Positions 33,291-43,191 are shown, counted from the stretch's first letter. The stretch is DNA of 64,000 bases from Paeniglutamicibacter antarcticus_C (GCF_039544305.1 NZ_BAABLK010000004.1:1-64000); one strand, 5' to 3'. The notes: generated by a model not told the origin, from the sequence alone. Translations and numbers: made by a program.

Positions 33291-35432
33291 TCAGGCCCTC
33301 GCGCTGTCCTTCGGGACAGGGCCGGATTCATCAAACCGTTCCCAGACCCTGTGGGTGGCCAACAGCGCCACAGCCCCGGGCACCGCGTCGGGGACCGAAG
33401 CATGCACCAGTCCCGGCCCGGTCCCTTCCAGTCCCAAATCCTGAAAGAAGGACTCTGGCTGGTCCACCGCCACAATGGCCTTTGACTGGCGGTAGGTCTC
33501 CTGCAACAGCAAGACCAAGCGGGGGTCAAACCCTATGGCGCCCGGAGGCCGCACCGCTCCGGCCTTGGTGTCCGAATCGACCTTTGCCCCTGCTACCGGC
33601 ACCAAGAAATCGGCGATGAGAAGTGCATCGAATTCAATGGACCTGGCGGTGAGCAACGTCCTGTCCACGGGCGAACCATCGGCGAGGCTGCCGCCGACCG
33701 AAGAGAGAAGCAGCGGCTGAAAACCCGCATGGTTCGCCGCGGCGACGAGGGTCTCGATGACGGAGGCCTCCGTGTGGTGGCTGGCCACGATACCCAGGAT
33801 GCGTCCATCCACCGGCCAGCTGCCCAGGGCTTGCGAGACCGAGGGACACGGTTCACGGTCCACCACCTCGGTGTCGGCCCCGGGAACCGGCAAGCCCAAC
33901 TCCCGTGCCACGGCTGCGCACAGCTGGACATCGATGTTGGCTAGCGCCTGCAGCTGCCGCGCACGGATGACCTCGCTGGCGCACTTGCCCAACTCAAAGG
34001 AGTAGGCCTGCTGCACATGGCGACGTTCGTGGGCCTGTAGGCTCCGGTAGAACATGCGTGCCTGGCTAAAATGGTCGTCAAAGGACACCGGGTTGCTGCG
34101 TCCCTTCACGGATTCGGCCACCAGCTCCGGGAAGTCGATGAACGGCATCTTCGAATTGTCACCCTCCCCTGCCTGGTAGGGACATCCCCCATCGAGCGAA
34201 TTGGGATGGTAGGGGGCGATGCCCTCGTGGATGTAGGTCTGGTGCATGCCGTCGCGCAGCATGTCGTTGACCGGCGCGTGGGGCAGGTTGATGGGCAGCT
34301 GGGAGAAGTTCGGTCCGCCCAGCCGCGTGATCTGCGTGTCGATGTAGGAAAACAGCCGTCCCTGGAGCAGCGGATCGTTGGTGACATCGATCCCCGGCAC
34401 CAGGTGCCCGGGGTGGAAGGCCACCTGCTCAGTTTCGGCAAAGTAGTTGCTGGGATTCCGATCCAGCACCATCTTGCCCACCATTTGGATGGGCACCAGC
34501 TCCTCGGGGACGAACTTGGTGGGATCGAGCAAATCGATGCCGTCAAAGGACTGCCCCTCGTTATCCTCGAAGACCTGCAGTCCCAGTTCCCACTCGGGGA
34601 ACGCACCGGCCTTGATCGCATCGGAAAGATCACGACGGTGGAAGTCCGGGTCCGCCCCGTTGGCCAGCATCGCTTCTTCCCAGACCAGGGAATGCACGCC
34701 GAGCTTCGGCTTCCAATGGAACTTCACCAACGAGCTTTGCCCGTCGGCCGCGATCATCCGGAAGGTGTGCACGCCGAACCCCTCCATCATCCGGAAGGAT
34801 CTCGGGATCCCCCGGTCACTCATGACCCACATCGCGTGGGCCTGGGCCTGGGTGTGCAGGGAAACGAAATCCCAGAAGGTGTCATGCGCGGACTGCGCCT
34901 GGGGTATTTCCAGATCGGGGTGCGGCTTGACCGAGTGCACCACGTCGGGGAACTTGATGGCGTCCTGGATAAAGAACACCGGCATGTTGTTGCCCACCAG
35001 GTCAAAGACGCCCTCTTCGGTGTAGAACTTGGTGGCGAAGCCGCGGGTGTCACGCACCGCGTCGGCCGATCCCCTGGAACCGGCCACGGTGGAGAACCGG
35101 ACAAATAGCGGGGTCTTCACTCCCTCGGCCAGGAATGCCGCACTGCAGATGCGTGATCCGGTGCCGTAGCTGGTGAAGGTCCCGTGGGCGCCGGCCCCGC
35201 GGGCGTGGACCACACGCTCGGGAATCCGCTCATGGTCGAAGTGCGTGATCTTTTCCCTCAGGTGGTGGTCCTGCAACAGGACCGGGCCCCTCGGTCCGGC
35301 CTTGAGGGAATGGTCGGTGTCCCGCAGGACCGCGCCTTGGCTGGTGGTCAACGCGGTGCCCTGCGGGTGGCCCGGGTCTGCGTTTGTGTTCGGCTTCCTG
35401 GCCTGGGTGGGCTCGGGCACTGGGGTGGTCAT
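33291..35432 (-). CDS. katE: Large-subunit catalase HPII type
   Basis: A 713-residue heme catalase that decomposes hydrogen peroxide in the cytoplasm. The catalytic histidine lies in RVVHARGAGAHGTF (about 70), the asparagine region in NNMPVFFIQDAIKFPD, and the heme-ligand tyrosine in GRLFSYIDTQITRLG. After about residue 560 comes the extra flavodoxin/DJ-1-like domain (RILGIVASHHTEASVIETLV) that marks large-subunit clade II catalases. ATG 35432 (MTTPVPEPTQ) is chosen; a 17-codon longer frame has no ribosome site. Monocistronic, ending in the palindrome. Confidence 0.95.
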   Translation of the reverse strand: MTTPVPEPTQARKPNTNADPGHPQGTALTTSQGAVLRDTDHSLKAGPRGPVLLQDHHLREKITHFDHERIPERVVHARGAGAHGTFTSYGTGSRICSAAFLAEGVKTPLFVRFSTVAGSRGSADAVRDTRGFATKFYTEEGVFDLVGNNMPVFFIQDAIKFPDVVHSVKPHPDLEIPQAQSAHDTFWDFVSLHTQAQAHAMWVMSDRGIPRSFRMMEGFGVHTFRMIAADGQSSLVKFHWKPKLGVHSLVWEEAMLANGADPDFHRRDLSDAIKAGAFPEWELGLQVFEDNEGQSFDGIDLLDPTKFVPEELVPIQMVGKMVLDRNPSNYFAETEQVAFHPGHLVPGIDVTNDPLLQGRLFSYIDTQITRLGGPNFSQLPINLPHAPVNDMLRDGMHQTYIHEGIAPYHPNSLDGGCPYQAGEGDNSKMPFIDFPELVAESVKGRSNPVSFDDHFSQARMFYRSLQAHERRHVQQAYSFELGKCASEVIRARQLQALANIDVQLCAAVARELGLPVPGADTEVVDREPCPSVSQALGSWPVDGRILGIVASHHTEASVIETLVAAANHAGFQPLLLSSVGGSLADGSPVDRTLLTARSIEFDALLIADFLVPVAGAKVDSDTKAGAVRPPGAIGFDPRLVLLLQETYRQSKAIVAVDQPESFFQDLGLEGTGPGLVHASVPDAVPGAVALLATHRVWERFDESGPVPKDSARA

Positions 35433-35646
35433 GCCTGACTCGCTTTCGTTCGGTGCCGCAGCTGGACACGATCGATGGAACATGAACTTTCCGGTGGTTC
35501 ACCGCGAGACCGCATGGACATGGTTTGCTTGCGCGGCTCCACCATCCCTACCGTAGCCCCGTGTCCCCGAGGCTGGTCAAGGGAATCCGAAGGTTTATTC
35601 CGAATCGGGAACCGCGCTTTTGCGCCGCTGCGGTTCCTCGGGCAGC

Positions 35647-36597
35647 TTACCCTTTTCCCCCTGCCGGATCGGCAACCAGGTTCTCACTTGATTCCCCCTG
35701 TGCCCAAGCCAGCATCTGGCGCTTGAGCAAGGACGTCATCCGGGGCAGGAACGCTTCGGTGTTCCCCCCGTTGTGGGGAACGACCAATGCATTGGGCAAC
35801 GCCCAGATCGGGTGGTCCTCAGGCAGGGGCTCGGGATCAAAGACATCCGAGGCGCAACGAAGCCGGCCGGTCTTCAGCTCCGCGACCAGCGCATCGGTGT
35901 CAACAACCGGGCCGCGGGCGACGTTGATCACGACCGCACCATCGGGAAGCCGGGCCAATAGTTCGGCCCCTACCAGATGGTGGGTGCTTTCTTTGTGCGG
36001 AACGATCAGGATCAACACCTCGATACCGCTGGCTTTATCCATCAGCTCATCGATCCCCATGACCTCGCCGTGTTCATCGGTGCGTGCATACGTGCCGAAG
36101 CGGCTCAGCTCGACCTCGAAAGGATCCAGCCGCTTGCGGATCTCTTCGCCAATGCCGCCGACTCCAACCACGGCGACCCTGCGGTCGGCCAATCCCGGCC
36201 AGCGCCCGGGGTTCCAGTGGTTCCTTGTCTGGTCACGGACCGACTCCCCAATCCCCCGCAGCGAGGCGATGGCCAGCCCGACGGCCAGCTCGGCCGTGGA
36301 CGCTGCGTGGACACCGGCGGCGGTGGCCACGGCAACCCCGGGGCCCACCAGGTCGTGCACTCCGTCGTATCCGGTGGTCTGGGTCTGGACAAGCTTGAGG
36401 TTCCGCGCCGCCGTGATGCCTTGGAGCTTCGAGAAATCCGCCATGTACGGCAGGATCACGGCATCGATGTCCTCCAACCCAACCCCTACGGGCTTCCCGC
36501 TGATGTCCCAAACACCTGCTCGGAGCCCATCGGGTAACGGGCCAACTGCCTCAAGAAGTTCGGAAGTGGGAAAGGTGACAACGCGAATCGGCTTCAT
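35647..36597 (-). CDS. D-isomer-specific 2-hydroxyacid dehydrogenase
   Basis: A 316-residue NAD-dependent dehydrogenase. The Rossmann motif is VAVVGVGGIGEEIRKRL (about 145-162); catalytic residues lie in INVARGPVVDTDAL (Arg), DPEPLPEDHPIW (Glu) and VVPHNGGNT (His). Such enzymes reduce 2-oxo acids such as glyoxylate or hydroxypyruvate; the precise substrate cannot be read. ATG 36597 with GGGAGG close upstream gives the normal family length; the longer frame to 36723 adds 42 unconserved residues. Confidence 0.87.
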   Translation of the reverse strand: MKPIRVVTFPTSELLEAVGPLPDGLRAGVWDISGKPVGVGLEDIDAVILPYMADFSKLQGITAARNLKLVQTQTTGYDGVHDLVGPGVAVATAAGVHAASTAELAVGLAIASLRGIGESVRDQTRNHWNPGRWPGLADRRVAVVGVGGIGEEIRKRLDPFEVELSRFGTYARTDEHGEVMGIDELMDKASGIEVLILIVPHKESTHHLVGAELLARLPDGAVVINVARGPVVDTDALVAELKTGRLRCASDVFDPEPLPEDHPIWALPNALVVPHNGGNTEAFLPRMTSLLKRQMLAWAQGESSENLVADPAGGKG

Positions 36598-36762
36598 GCC
36601 TCCCAGCCTAGGCCGCTGCATCGGGCGGCCCCAAGACCAAGTCACCGCCGCGCACCGGCACCTGCGACTCGCGAAACAGTGCAAACTTGCCACCGGGCCG
36701 GGAACCGCAAAGACGCTACTCAAAACAATTTTGTGACCTCAATCCCAAAGCCGGTGCTGGGC

Positions 36763-36790
36763 TTGCAATCGACATCCCAGCTGGTAGTGT
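36763..36790 (+). promoter_or_regulatory. Candidate promoter of tRNA-Lys (first copy)
   Basis: TTGCAA (36763-36768) and TAGTGT (36785-36790) are separated by 16 bp and lie about 50 bp upstream of the tRNA. Fair match to sigma-70 boxes; not tested. Confidence 0.4.
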
Positions 36791-36842
36791 TTCTTCTCGT
36801 TGCAAAGCGCAAGAGCCACGAGCTTCGAGCAGAACAACAGTC

Positions 36843-36915
<73 letters not shown>

Positions 36916-36925
36916 CATACGGAAG

Positions 36926-36957
36926 AGCCCGGTTTGCCACAGCGAACCGGGCTTTTC
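36926..36957 (+). terminator. Terminator of tRNA-Lys copy 1
   Basis: AGCCCGGTT (36926-36934) pairs with AACCGGGCT (36945-36953), followed by TTTT. It starts 11 bases after the tRNA. Confidence 0.9.
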
Positions 36958-37327
36958 GCATCGGCGTCCACATGGCAGTCCAAACACGCCGCCACCAATG
37001 ACCACAACGCACCGCTGTTCAACGACCGATCACTCGCGGATGACCAACCGCAATCCAAGATGCCGGCACCCGGATCACTCATCCGCGCATGGGGACGGAA
37101 TCGGATTCCATCCAATGTGCTCATCATCACAGTGTCCGATACGGGTCCCTCTCGTTGACTTCCGCCAGGAGGACGGCCGCAAGAGTGCCGAGGACCGCGA
37201 GAATCCGGCGAACCATGCGCTATCGGGGCAAGTTGTTCGCCGATTTTATTTCCTGCCCACTTTCTGGTTATGATTATCTGCGTCGCAAGGACGGGTTCCG
37301 CAAGGAGCGCCGGGCCACGCGAAGAAT
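36958..37327. other. 370-bp spacer between tRNA-Lys copies
   Basis: No gene is supported here. Short frames on both strands lack ribosome sites and known motifs. It should hold the promoter of the second tRNA, but I could not pick out convincing boxes. Confidence 0.4.
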
Positions 37328-37400
37328 GCACCTCTAGCTCAATTGGTAGAGCAACTGACTCTTAATCAGTAGGTTTCGGGTTCAAGTCCCGAGGGGTGCA
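37328..37400 (+). tRNA. tRNA-Lys (CTT), copy 2
   Basis: Identical to the copy at 36843-36915 except for one base in the D-loop (TTGGTAGAGC instead of TTGGCAGAGC). Same cloverleaf, anticodon CTT, discriminator A, no encoded CCA. A separate terminator follows, so the two copies are independent transcription units. Confidence 0.97.
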
Positions 37401-37410
37401 CAGGAAGAAG

Positions 37411-37444
37411 GACTCGATCTGTTTCAAACAGGTCGGGTCTTTCG
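37411..37444 (+). terminator. Terminator of tRNA-Lys copy 2
   Basis: GACTCGATCTGTTT (37411-37424) pairs with AAACAGGTCGGGTC (37426-37439), using G-U wobbles, with TTT following. It starts 11 bases after the tRNA. Confidence 0.8.
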
Positions 37445-37876
37445 CTTTCTCCGGTTCCTTCCAAGGCCGGACCGTCACGCCGGCAGCTTCCTTCCCTTCA
37501 CGAACAACTGGCTTGCTTCCTGCGGTATTCCTGCGAACCCACGCCCTTGGCCTCCGTGGTTTCCGGGATCACGCCAGGAACAACGCTGCTTCCGGGCATC
37601 TGGGAGTACCTGGGTGAGGAGCGCGGCTGCCTGCCCGTGGGTGCACGGGTTCTTTCCTGCAACACCGCGCTGCCGATGCCTCCGGCGTCGTTGGCATACA
37701 GGTCACGGCGGACCCGGTTGCTAGATTTTCTCCGCGCGCTGCCTCGCGGTGCAAACACGCCAATCGACGTGCACCTTGGATAGGCTTTGGGGAGAACCCG
37801 CCCACCAACAGATCCGGAAGTGGCAACCCGCGCGCTTTTCGAATCTCCCATACGCACCAAGGAGCACCCCAAAGCC
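37445..37876. other. About 430 bp without a recognised gene
   Basis: Short open frames occur on both strands but none shows a domain or a good start. The right end must carry the bcp promoter; AGGAG at 37860-37864 is the likely bcp ribosome site. Confidence 0.4.
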
Positions 37877-38374
37877 ATGAGTGAGACAAACACGGCCGAG
37901 CCCATCCGCCTCTCAAGCGGCGACGTCGCCCCGGACTTCACCCTGCCCGATGCCCAGGGGCAGGAGGTTTCGCTGAATTCGCTTCGCGGAGCCAAGACCA
38001 TCGTGTACTTCTACCCGGCCGCGTCGACCCCGGGCTGCACCAAGCAGGCCTGCGACTTCCGCGATTCCCTCGAGCCTCTCAAGGCCGCCGGATACCAGGT
38101 CGTGGGCATCTCCCCCGACGCCCCGGCGAAGCTGGCCACCTTCACCGCCAACCAGGAACTGAGCTTCCCGCTGTTGGCAGACGAAGAGCACGCGGTTGCT
38201 GCCGCATACGGCGCATGGGGCGAGAAGAAGAACTACGGCCGTATCTACGAGGGCCTGATCCGTTCCACCATCGTGGTGGACGAAAGCGGAATCGTCACCT
38301 TGGCCCAGTACAACGTGCGCGCCACCGGACACGTTGCGAAACTACGTCGTGATTTGGGCCTGGATTCGAAGTAA
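37877..38374 (+). CDS. bcp: Thioredoxin-dependent peroxiredoxin, Bcp/PrxQ type
   Basis: A 165-residue peroxiredoxin reducing hydrogen and organic peroxides with thioredoxin. The active site is YPAASTPGCTKQACDFRDS, where the first Cys is peroxidatic and the second, five residues on, is the resolving Cys of atypical 2-Cys PrxQ enzymes. Downstream motifs GISPDAPAKLATF and LLADEEHAVAAAYGAWG fit the family. ATG 37877 gives the normal length; the longer frame to 37787 adds 30 residues without a ribosome site. Monocistronic. Confidence 0.92.
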   Translation: MSETNTAEPIRLSSGDVAPDFTLPDAQGQEVSLNSLRGAKTIVYFYPAASTPGCTKQACDFRDSLEPLKAAGYQVVGISPDAPAKLATFTANQELSFPLLADEEHAVAAAYGAWGEKKNYGRIYEGLIRSTIVVDESGIVTLAQYNVRATGHVAKLRRDLGLDSK

Positions 38375-38464
38375 AGTTCCACCCACGGCCCAAAAACGTC
38401 AAAGCCCCAAGATAATCTCAGCTAGACTAATTCCTGCCGAACTTCGAAAGCAGTTCGCTGCCTT

Positions 38465-38546
<82 letters not shown>

Positions 38547-38589
38547 CTACAAAGCCAAGGGAATCCCAACGGGGACCAATGGCATCGCG

Positions 38590-38622
38590 CAGGGCCCCCG
38601 GAGATTTCCGGGGGCCCTGTTC
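38590..38622 (+). terminator. Terminator after tRNA-Leu
   Basis: CAGGGCCCCCGG and CCGGGGGCCCTG arms (38590-38601 and 38608-38619) pair around a short loop, followed by a short T-rich tract. Strong intrinsic terminator. Confidence 0.85.
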
Positions 38623-38683
38623 GTTTGAACCAAGTACGGGGCCGCGACGGGAACGGGCCCAAAACACAATCGAGGAGTCTTTG

Positions 38684-40525
38684 GTGCCAAGCAAGCAGCA
38701 CAGTGAAGCACGCCACGGTGCCTCCCGACGTGTCTTCCTGGCAGGCGGACTGGGCCTGGGCGCCCTGGCACTGAGCGGTTGCATCCCCAAGGACGTGCCC
38801 CCGGCTCCCGGCCCCACCGGCAGCGCCGAACCGGCGATCCGTCCGTTCCACTTCGGCACGGCCGCGACTCCGGCGACCCTTGACCCGGCGATTTCCGGTG
38901 ACAACGAGACCTTCCGCGTCACCCGGCAACTCTACGAGGGTCTGGTGGGGGTGGACCGCGAGACCGGAGCCCCCATCCCCCTGCTGGCCACCGACTGGAT
39001 CGCGAGCCCGGACCGGCTTCAATACACCTTCATCCTGCGCCGCGGGGTCAAGTTCCACGACGGCACCGATTTCGACGCCGACGCCGTTGTCACCAACTTC
39101 GAGCACTGGGCAACGCTCCCGGCTGCGGAGCGCGAGAACTCGGACCAAGGTTTCACCCAGGTCTTTAGGCCCAACGAACGGCTGCCCCAGCTGCCCAAGA
39201 CACTGCCCAGTCCCAAGCCGACCAAGGATGCCTCCGGAAACGAGGTCGTCGAGCCGCAGGCCGAGGCCCACCACACCGCGCAATTAGAGATCTTGGCAGC
39301 GTTGCACGACCAGCTCAAGGCCCATCCGTTCGTCGGGGCGGGCTCCGGGGGCAGCGCCAGCTACTTCGGCTCCATTAAGGCCGCCGACACCCACACGGTG
39401 GTGCTCACGCTGCGCAAGCCCATCACCGGGCTCATCGAGGCCCTCACCCTGCCGGGGATGGCCATTGCATCCCCCACGGCCCTGGCCACCGCGCCGGAGG
39501 TCGGAGGAAGGGTCTCGGTCCTCTCGACGCACCCCGTGGGCACAGGCCCCTTCCAGTTCCTCACCTGGAAGGACGACGCGATCACGCTGCGCAGCTTCCC
39601 GGAATACTGGGGCGCTGCCACCCTCGAGGCGAACCCCACGGCCCCCACGCTGGTGACCTTCCACGAGAACCGCACCCCCGCCGCACGCCTGGGCGCGCTG
39701 ACCCACGGGAAGGTCGACGGTTTTGACATGGTCACGGTGACCGGACTGCGCGAACTGGTGCGCGACGGCAAGCTGGTGGTCCAGCGCGACCCCTACTCGG
39801 TGACCTACCTAGGCATGAACCGCAAGGATGAGTGGCTGGCCAAGGACGAATTCCGCCGCGCCGTCGCCCACTGCATCGACCGGCAGAAGATCATCGAGCA
39901 GTTCTTCATCTCCGGGACCAAGGAAGCCCGCGGTTTCCTGCCCGCCTCGCTGGGGGTGAAGTCCTCGGATACCTACTTCGGTCCCGATGCCGCCCGCGCC
40001 GCCGAGCTGCTCGAATCCTGCGGCTACGACGGCACCCCGATCCCGTTCCTCTACCCGCTGAACATCTCCCGGGCCTACCTGCCGCTGCCCGAACTCATCT
40101 ACGCCGAGATCTCACGCCAACTGGCGGTGGCCGGCATCAAGGTGGCGCCGATGCCCATCGACTGGACCGACGGGTACGTGGCAAAGGTCCGCTCCGGGGA
40201 GGTCCCGGGGCTGCACCTGCTGGGCTTCAACGGCGGCTACAGGGACCCCGATGACTTCATGGGCGCGCTGTTCACCTCCAACGGCAAGCAGTTCGACTAC
40301 GACTCCCCGATCCTCTCGGCCCAGGTGCTGTTGGCCCGGTCCATGCCGGCCGGCCAGGACCGCGTGACCGCATACGAGGAGCTCTCCAACACGCTGGCCA
40401 CCGACCTTCCCGCACTGCCCCTGGCCTTCCCGATTTCGGCTCTGGCGTTCAACGACACGGTGAAGTACTACCCTTCCTCACCGGTTCTGGACGAAGTGTT
40501 CTCGGACGTGAAACTCGCCACCTAA
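38684..40525 (+). CDS. ABC transporter substrate-binding lipoprotein, SBP_bac_5 family
   Basis: A 613-residue peptide/nickel-type (OppA-like) binding protein. The N-terminus ASRRVFLAGGLGLGALALSGC combines a twin-arginine motif with a lipobox (LSGC), so it is exported folded and lipid-anchored. Conserved family blocks include FRVTRQLYEGLVGVDRETG, YTFILRRGVKFHDGTDFDADAV and RRAVAHCIDRQKIIEQFF. GTG 38684 is selected by GAGGAG six bases upstream. No permease or ATPase genes lie nearby, so it is an orphan or works with a transporter elsewhere. Ligand, probably a peptide, is not determined. Confidence 0.9.
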   Translation: MPSKQHSEARHGASRRVFLAGGLGLGALALSGCIPKDVPPAPGPTGSAEPAIRPFHFGTAATPATLDPAISGDNETFRVTRQLYEGLVGVDRETGAPIPLLATDWIASPDRLQYTFILRRGVKFHDGTDFDADAVVTNFEHWATLPAAERENSDQGFTQVFRPNERLPQLPKTLPSPKPTKDASGNEVVEPQAEAHHTAQLEILAALHDQLKAHPFVGAGSGGSASYFGSIKAADTHTVVLTLRKPITGLIEALTLPGMAIASPTALATAPEVGGRVSVLSTHPVGTGPFQFLTWKDDAITLRSFPEYWGAATLEANPTAPTLVTFHENRTPAARLGALTHGKVDGFDMVTVTGLRELVRDGKLVVQRDPYSVTYLGMNRKDEWLAKDEFRRAVAHCIDRQKIIEQFFISGTKEARGFLPASLGVKSSDTYFGPDAARAAELLESCGYDGTPIPFLYPLNISRAYLPLPELIYAEISRQLAVAGIKVAPMPIDWTDGYVAKVRSGEVPGLHLLGFNGGYRDPDDFMGALFTSNGKQFDYDSPILSAQVLLARSMPAGQDRVTAYEELSNTLATDLPALPLAFPISALAFNDTVKYYPSSPVLDEVFSDVKLAT

Positions 40526-40618
40526 ACATCACGTGCCAAGGCCCCAATTTCCCGGACCCTGCCGCGCCACGCTAACCTTGCCTAGAGTCTAGAAGAACTT
40601 TCAATGGAGATCCCCCTC

Positions 40619-42100
40619 GTGCCTTCTGAATCCACCCAGCAGTCATTCGACGTCGTCCTTGTCGGCGCCGGTATCATGAGCGCCACGCTCGGTACCCTGA
40701 TCAAGCAATTGGAACCGGGGTGGAGCATTGGACTTTTCGAGAACCTTGACCAGGCGGGCCTCGAGTCCTCCGATCCCTGGAACAACGCAGGCACCGGCCA
40801 CTCCGCCCTGTGCGAACTGAACTACACCGCCCTTGAAGCCGACGGCAGCGTCGACCCCGCCAAGGCTGTAAAGATCAATGAGCAGTACCAAGTCACGCGC
40901 CAGTTCTTCTCCCACCTGATGAAGAACAAGGTGGTGGAGGATCCCGCCAGCTTCATCAACCCGCTGCCGCACATGAGCTTCGTCCTGGGCGAAGACTCGC
41001 AGAAGTTCCTCAAGACGCGCTACGAGGCCCTGAAGCCCAACACGCTGTTCAACGAGATCGAACACACCGAGGACCTGGACACCATCGCTTCCTGGACGCC
41101 GCTGGTGGCCAAGGGACGTGATGAATCCGAGCCGGTGGCAGCCTCGCGGGTCACCTCGGGAACCGACGTGGACTTCGGTTCGCTCACCAAGCAGATGACC
41201 CAAAGCCTCGCCGCCGATGGTGTCGAGGTCAACTTCGGCCACCGCGTCACGGACATCGGTCGCAACCGCGGCGGCTGGGGCATCACCGTGCGGAACAACG
41301 CCACCAAGGCCAAGCACACGGTGAACGCGAAGTTCGTCTTCGTCGGAGCCGGCGGTGGCGCCCTGGGCCTGTTGCAAAAGTCGGGCATCAAGGAAATCAA
41401 GGGCTTCGGCGGATTCCCGGTCTCGGGCCAGTTCCTGCGCTGCACCGAGGACTCGATCATCGAACAGCACCACGCCAAGGTCTACGGCCAGGCCTCGGTC
41501 GGTGCCCCGCCGATGAGCGTTCCGCATCTGGACACCCGCTACGTCGATGGCAAGCGCTCGCTGATGTTCGGCCCCTACGCCGGCTTCTCCACCAACTTCC
41601 TGAAGACCTCCTCGTTGATGGACCTTCCGCTGTCCATCCGCCCGCACAACATCCTTCCGATGCTGGCCGTGGGCAAGGACAACCTTGACCTGACCATGTA
41701 CCTGGTCAAGGAGGTGCTCAAGTCCCGCGGCAGCAAGATCGATGCCCTGCACGAGTACCTGCCCAGCGCGCTGGACGAGAACTGGGAATTGATCACCGCC
41801 GGGCAACGTGTCCAGGTCATCAAGAAGGATCCGAAGAAGGTCGGGGTATTGCAGTTCGGCACCGAGGTCATCACCTCCGATGACGGCACCATCTCAGGGC
41901 TGCTCGGTGCATCCCCCGGGGCCTCCACCGCGACCCCGATCATGATCGGGCTGCTGGGCCGCTGCTTCCCCAAGCAGTTCGCTTCCTGGGAGCCCAAGCT
42001 CAAGGAGATCATCCCGTCCTACGGTGTGAAGCTCAATGAGAACGCCTCGCTCTACACAGAAGTCCGCGCAGAGACCGACAAGGTCCTGAAGCTGGCCTAG
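40619..42100 (+). CDS. mqo: Malate:quinone oxidoreductase
   Basis: A 493-residue membrane-associated FAD enzyme that oxidises malate to oxaloacetate and passes electrons to the quinone pool, bypassing soluble malate dehydrogenase. VVLVGAGIMSATLGTLI is the FAD-binding fold; NNAGTGHSALCELNYT is the Mqo signature, and SPGASTATPIMIGLL lies at the C-terminal FAD site. GTG 40619 is preferred because GGAGA lies eight bases upstream; an in-frame ATG at 40604 overlaps that site. Monocistronic with a strong terminator. Confidence 0.95.
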   Translation: MPSESTQQSFDVVLVGAGIMSATLGTLIKQLEPGWSIGLFENLDQAGLESSDPWNNAGTGHSALCELNYTALEADGSVDPAKAVKINEQYQVTRQFFSHLMKNKVVEDPASFINPLPHMSFVLGEDSQKFLKTRYEALKPNTLFNEIEHTEDLDTIASWTPLVAKGRDESEPVAASRVTSGTDVDFGSLTKQMTQSLAADGVEVNFGHRVTDIGRNRGGWGITVRNNATKAKHTVNAKFVFVGAGGGALGLLQKSGIKEIKGFGGFPVSGQFLRCTEDSIIEQHHAKVYGQASVGAPPMSVPHLDTRYVDGKRSLMFGPYAGFSTNFLKTSSLMDLPLSIRPHNILPMLAVGKDNLDLTMYLVKEVLKSRGSKIDALHEYLPSALDENWELITAGQRVQVIKKDPKKVGVLQFGTEVITSDDGTISGLLGASPGASTATPIMIGLLGRCFPKQFASWEPKLKEIIPSYGVKLNENASLYTEVRAETDKVLKLA

Positions 42101-42123
42101 GTCCACGGCACCTGCCACGATGG

Positions 42124-42166
42124 CAAGGGCCCGGTTCCCCGCTCGGGGAACCGGGCCCTTGCTCTT
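42124..42166 (+). terminator. Terminator of mqo
   Basis: CAAGGGCCCGGTTCCCC (42124-42140) and its perfect complement (42145-42161) form a 17-bp stem with loop GCTC. It starts 23 bp after the mqo stop. Confidence 0.88.
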
Positions 42167-42344
42167 TGCCTCCCAAGCCCTTGCCCCTTGAAAGCGGGTG
42201 CGCACGGTGCTTTGCTTGGGGTGGATGCCCGGGGCGGGTGCACGACCACCACATGCCTGCCTTGGTACGTCGCGGACTGCGGTGCCACCGACCAGATGGC
42301 CCCGGTGAAAGCGCCCGGGAGGACCATCCGGTGAGGACAGTGTC

Positions 42345-42680
42345 ATGCCCGGCGAGGACTACCTGAACACGTTGAAGAAAGCCAAGAGCACCGTCTACGG
42401 CCCAAACCGGGAGAAGGTCGGCACCATGGGCAATATCTTTGTCGACCGGAACACCGGGGATCCGGACTTCGTGTCCGTCCACGTTGGCCTGTTCGGATCC
42501 GAGGAATGCTTGGTCCCGCTCTCAGGCGCCGTGTTCACCGATGGCCACTTGCAGGTCCGGTTCCCCAAGGACGTGATCAAGCGCGCACCGAACATCGATC
42601 CTGCGGCGGAACTCAACCACCATGCCAAGGACCTGCTGGACAGGTATTACTCCGCCATGGACCCGGACACCGGATCCTAG
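42345..42680 (+). CDS. PRC-barrel domain protein (111 aa)
   Basis: A 111-residue protein whose residues about 15-80 match a PRC-barrel: TVYGPNREKVGTMGNIFVDR, then PDFVSVHVGLFGSEECLVPL. In other bacteria such barrels occur in photosystem reaction-centre H subunits and RNA-processing RimM; stand-alone forms in actinobacteria are common and of unknown role. ATG 42345 has GAGGA seven bases upstream. No partners are encoded next to it apart from small acidic proteins. Confidence 0.8.
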   Translation: MPGEDYLNTLKKAKSTVYGPNREKVGTMGNIFVDRNTGDPDFVSVHVGLFGSEECLVPLSGAVFTDGHLQVRFPKDVIKRAPNIDPAAELNHHAKDLLDRYYSAMDPDTGS

Positions 42681-42901
42681 CCGGGCATCCGGTCCGCCTG
42701 GGGACGGGATCGGGCACCGAACCACAGTTGCCCAACACCGAGCAACGAGGCAAAGTGGCACTATGTCGCTGCGACGGTTTGAGGGCAGAACCGTTCTACG
42801 ATGGAAGGCGACGGCCTCTGGCCCGGTGCAGAAAGCAACGCAGGGCCGGCAGTACCGCCGGGGAGCAGTCCCCGCCAGCACAAACAAAGGAGAAACAAGC
42901 T

Positions 42902-43075
42902 ATGAGCGATAAGACCGAACAGGGCAACTCCAAGAACGAGCCAACCAAGCCAAAGGACAGTGTCTCGGATCCTGCCTTGGGCGCAGAGACCGGCCATGAC
43001 TGGTCCGACGAAGGGGGCGCCACGCCGGGCGGACCGGCCACCAACGTCGACCCCGACAAGGAATCGGCCGAATAA
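42902..43075 (+). CDS. Small acidic protein (57 aa)
   Basis: A 57-residue hydrophilic peptide (MSDKTEQGNSKNEPTKPKDS at the start, ending DPDKESAE) with no hydrophobic segment, probably disordered. AAGGAG nine bases before ATG 42902 is a strong ribosome site, and a very strong terminator follows, which argues that it is translated. Function unknown. Confidence 0.6.
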   Translation: MSDKTEQGNSKNEPTKPKDSVSDPALGAETGHDWSDEGGATPGGPATNVDPDKESAE

Positions 43076-43139
43076 CGCGCAACATACTCAGCCTCTGGAG
43101 GCTGCACGAATCTAGCCTCCACGCGCTGGATGTTGGATA

Positions 43140-43191
43140 AAGCACGGATGCGGAACCTGTGACCAGGTTCCGCATCCGTGCTTATTTTTTT
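43140..43191 (+). terminator. Very strong terminator (20-bp stem)
   Basis: AAGCACGGATGCGGAACCTG (43140-43159) pairs perfectly with 43164-43183 around loop TGAC; a run of seven T ends at 43191. One of the clearest intrinsic terminators in the window. Confidence 0.93.
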
